Positions 62,109 to 64,000 of a DNA stretch of 64,000 nt are shown piece after piece. The notes beneath the pieces are model-generated. The model searched no databases. It was not told the DNA's origin and saw nothing but the letters and a program-made list of their open reading frames with translations. Source of the stretch: Roseivirga sp. GTDB lineage: Bacteria; Bacteroidota; Bacteroidia; Cytophagales; Cyclobacteriaceae. The DNA lies in assembly GCA_029262895.1 (NCBI GenBank), contig JAJCYM010000046.1, positions 34,593 through 98,592 of the forward strand, written 5' to 3'. Position 1 is the stretch's first letter, and every line of letters starts with the position of its first letter. The translations under genes and the position numbers were made by a program.

Positions 62109-63503
62109 TCAAAGAATAAACTCGCTCAAATCCTTATTCTTCACCAGATTTGACAACCTCTCAGCAACCAGCTCCCTGGTAATCATAATTTTTGCATTGG
62201 CAGATATCTCATCCGGAATATCAAAAAGAATATCGTTGAGCAAATGGCTCATCACCGTATGAAGCCTTCTCGCCCCAATGTTTTCGACTTCTTCATTGAT
62301 ATGAAAAGCCAATTCCGCCAGTTCATGCAATGCCTCATCCGCAAACTCTAAAGAGACTGATTCAGCACCTAACAAAGCCTCATATTGCTTGGTCAGGGCG
62401 TTCTTTGGTTCTTTTAAGATCAGGTAAAAGTCGTCTTTGGTTAGATTCTCTAATTCCACTCTAATCGGGAATCGCCCTTGTAGTTCGGGAATCAAATCAG
62501 AGGGCTTAGCTACATGAAAAGCACCTGCAGCCACAAAGAGAATGTGATCAGTATTAATCACACCATGCTTTGTGCTCACTGCACTGCCTTCAACAATTGG
62601 AAGTAGGTCTCTTTGAACACCTTCCCTACTCACATCAGGTCCACCACCTCCACCTTTTTTACTGCTGACCGCAATCTTGTCTATTTCATCAATAAATATA
62701 ATCCCGGTATTCTCAGCTTTTGAAATGGCTTCGTCTTTAACCTCATCCATATCAATGAGTTTGGCACTTTCTTCTTCGAGCAATAGTTTTTTGGCTTCGC
62801 CAATAGTCACCTTTCGTTTCTTCGTCTTTTTGGGAATTACATTGCTCAGCATGTCTTGAAGATTCATCATGGATACTTCATCCATTCCACCGCCAACCAT
62901 GCCCATGTTGCCGCCTCCTCCAGACTGAATACTAATCTCAATCTTTCGCTCGTCAATTTCACCGGACTTGATCTTCTGTCTGAAGCGTTCACGGGTCTTC
63001 TCATTCAACTCGGCATCAGACATTTTCTCAGCATCACCATTTTCAACAACTGCTGAAGGTGACTTGGGGGCGGTTCTGACTGGAGGGATTAAAGCATCAA
63101 GAATTACGCTTTCAACCGCTTCTTCGGCACGTTCTCTGACAGCCTCTTTTTTGGACAGCCTTACCAGATTCACAGACTGTTCTACCAAGTCCCTTACCAT
63201 ACTCTCCACATCCCGGCCCACATAGCCGACTTCTGTGAATTTTGAGGCCTCAACTTTGGTAAAAGGAGCATCGGCAATATTGGCCAACCTCCGGGCTATT
63301 TCGGTTTTACCCACCCCGGTAGCTCCAATCATAAGGATATTATTGGGTACAATCTCTTTTTGCATGTCAGACTGCACATGCATTCTACGCCATCTGTTTC
63401 TCAAGGCAATCGCCACATTCTTCTTGGCATCCTTTTGACCGATGATGTATTTATCAAGTTCCGAAACAATCTGTCGCGGGGTTAAATATTTCTTTTCTAA
63501 CAT
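62109..63503 (-). CDS. hslU: HslU ATPase of the HslUV protease
   Basis: 464 residues, AAA+ unfoldase. Walker A GATGVGKTEIARRLA (~57-71), Walker B GIIFIDEIDKIA, the I-domain insertion (~110-240, with a Gly/Met-rich GGGGNMGMVGGGMDE stretch) and the C-terminal DEISANAKIMITRELVAERL to FIL end that docks in HslV. It unfolds substrates for the HslV peptidase; hslV is not in the window. It starts 1 bp after the porQ-like gene stop. Confidence 0.97.
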   Translation of the reverse strand: MLEKKYLTPRQIVSELDKYIIGQKDAKKNVAIALRNRWRRMHVQSDMQKEIVPNNILMIGATGVGKTEIARRLANIADAPFTKVEASKFTEVGYVGRDVESMVRDLVEQSVNLVRLSKKEAVRERAEEAVESVILDALIPPVRTAPKSPSAVVENGDAEKMSDAELNEKTRERFRQKIKSGEIDERKIEISIQSGGGGNMGMVGGGMDEVSMMNLQDMLSNVIPKKTKKRKVTIGEAKKLLLEEESAKLIDMDEVKDEAISKAENTGIIFIDEIDKIAVSSKKGGGGGPDVSREGVQRDLLPIVEGSAVSTKHGVINTDHILFVAAGAFHVAKPSDLIPELQGRFPIRVELENLTKDDFYLILKEPKNALTKQYEALLGAESVSLEFADEALHELAELAFHINEEVENIGARRLHTVMSHLLNDILFDIPDEISANAKIMITRELVAERLSNLVKNKDLSEFIL

Positions 63504-63504
63504 T

Positions 63505-64000
63505 TCAATTCTTTTTCTTTACCAGTCCTGTTAAATCAGTATTCAGCTGAATAATATTGCTCCCTCCGGCTGTGTGATAGAGTGCTCGTCCGTAGGAAAA
63601 CTCAAATCTCTTGATTTTCAGCATAAATCCGAATGAAAAGCCCGCTCCTCCAGAAGCGTTTTCCAATTTCAATTCCTGCCTCAACAAATGATTGTATCCA
63701 AATCGTAATTGAAAACTATCATGAATAAGCAATTCCGTACCAATGACCAATCTTCTAAATATCTCTTCTCCAAATCCCGGTTTCACATCCTGCCCAATAA
63801 GCGAATTTCCAGAGGGATCGAAAAAGACCACATTGTCTCTATTCAAATTTCTTGCTGTTACAGAAAACCTAAAAGGCATAAACTCCGGCTTATAAGTAAC
63901 GCCCAATTGTACATCCAAGGGCAGTTGACTATTGCTTTCCTCTGTATAATCCGAAACAAGCACACCCAGATTTTTAATGGTCATACCCACCGTCAAATCC
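63505..64000 (-). CDS. PorQ-like T9SS-associated outer-membrane barrel, C-terminal part
   Basis: Incomplete at the window edge: the frame is open to 64000 and only the last ~165 residues are seen. They show beta-barrel strands with alternating residues (LDVQLGVTYKPEFMPFRFSVTARNL, LRFGYNHLLRQEL, GFSFGFMLKIKRFEFSYGRALY), as in the C-terminal part of PorQ (PorP/SprF and PorV-like family). PorQ is needed for T9SS-dependent anchoring in Porphyromonas. Adjacent to hslU. Confidence 0.75.
   Translation of the reverse strand, partial: DLTVGMTIKNLGVLVSDYTEESNSQLPLDVQLGVTYKPEFMPFRFSVTARNLNRDNVVFFDPSGNSLIGQDVKPGFGEEIFRRLVIGTELLIHDSFQLRFGYNHLLRQELKLENASGGAGFSFGFMLKIKRFEFSYGRALYHTAGGSNIIQLNTDLTGLVKKKN

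Noticed and set aside
1..64000. tRNA, rRNA and CRISPR
   Set aside because: No cloverleaf, rRNA or regularly spaced repeat-spacer array was seen in any intergenic region by reading; a dedicated scan could still find a diverged ncRNA.

Overview
The window looks like a chromosome segment of a Bacteroidota bacterium, most likely a marine Cytophagales-type organism. The evidence is a giant secreted protein with a type IX secretion C-terminal sorting domain, a partial PorQ-like gene beside hslU, bacillithiol genes (bshC, ytxJ), a gene trio shared with relatives (pheT, coiled-coil gene, zapA, then rny), a fused alpha/beta 2-oxoacid dehydrogenase E1, LytS/LytTR and PadR-permease pairs, few Shine-Dalgarno sites, and TAnnTTTG-type -7 boxes upstream of rpsT, rimO and rlmD. 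The genus assignment is inference; no rRNA or tRNA gene was seen.

1-25.8 kb is mostly housekeeping: LiaF-like membrane protein, gamma-glutamyltransferase, rimO, bshC with 5-formyl-THF cyclo-ligase, a 1594-residue T9SS cargo protein, mnmD-ispF-M16 peptidase (minus strand), E1 fusion plus ytxJ, rpsT, radC, pheT-coiled coil-zapA-rny and a LysE-type exporter. One small secreted-protein gene (17690-18418) is interrupted by an in-frame TAA.

25.9-28 kb is an arsenic operon (ArsR, ArsI/CadI-like, aquaglyceroporin, thioredoxin-type ArsC) with a perfect 31-nt operator palindrome. 28.0-34.1 kb is a compact polyketide locus: Sfp-type phosphopantetheinyl transferase, one KS-AT-KR-ACP polyketide synthase and a membrane protein. 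rlmD follows.

35.6-44.3 kb reads as an accessory island built up behind the 3' end of rlmD. Three intergenic repeats (R1, R2, R3) each carry a copy of the last ~15 codons of an rlmD-like gene and a conserved imperfect palindrome, and they separate gene modules: (AraC regulator, small proteins, and a DUF1611-racemase-D-Ala-D-Ala dipeptidase operon), (SDR plus MarR with matching operators), and (a two-component-propeller lipoprotein). No integrase is present. This is the most unusual structure in the window.

44.4-47.4 kb is a minus-strand LytTR response regulator, LytS-type kinase and DUF2911/TPR protein. 47.7-54.1 kb is a second accessory zone: a truncated SRPBCC relic, AraC and VOC genes, ParDE, a lipoprotein gene between two diverged ~63-nt direct repeats, a truncated and frameshifted kptA relic, mgtE and HipBA. 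54.4-61.7 kb holds a PDZ/aspartyl protease, PadR-permease, aldo/keto reductase, a cold-shock protein, a SixA-like phosphatase and a Fic protein whose upstream region has operator-like inverted repeats spaced exactly 71 bp apart. The window closes with hslU and the end of a porQ-like gene.
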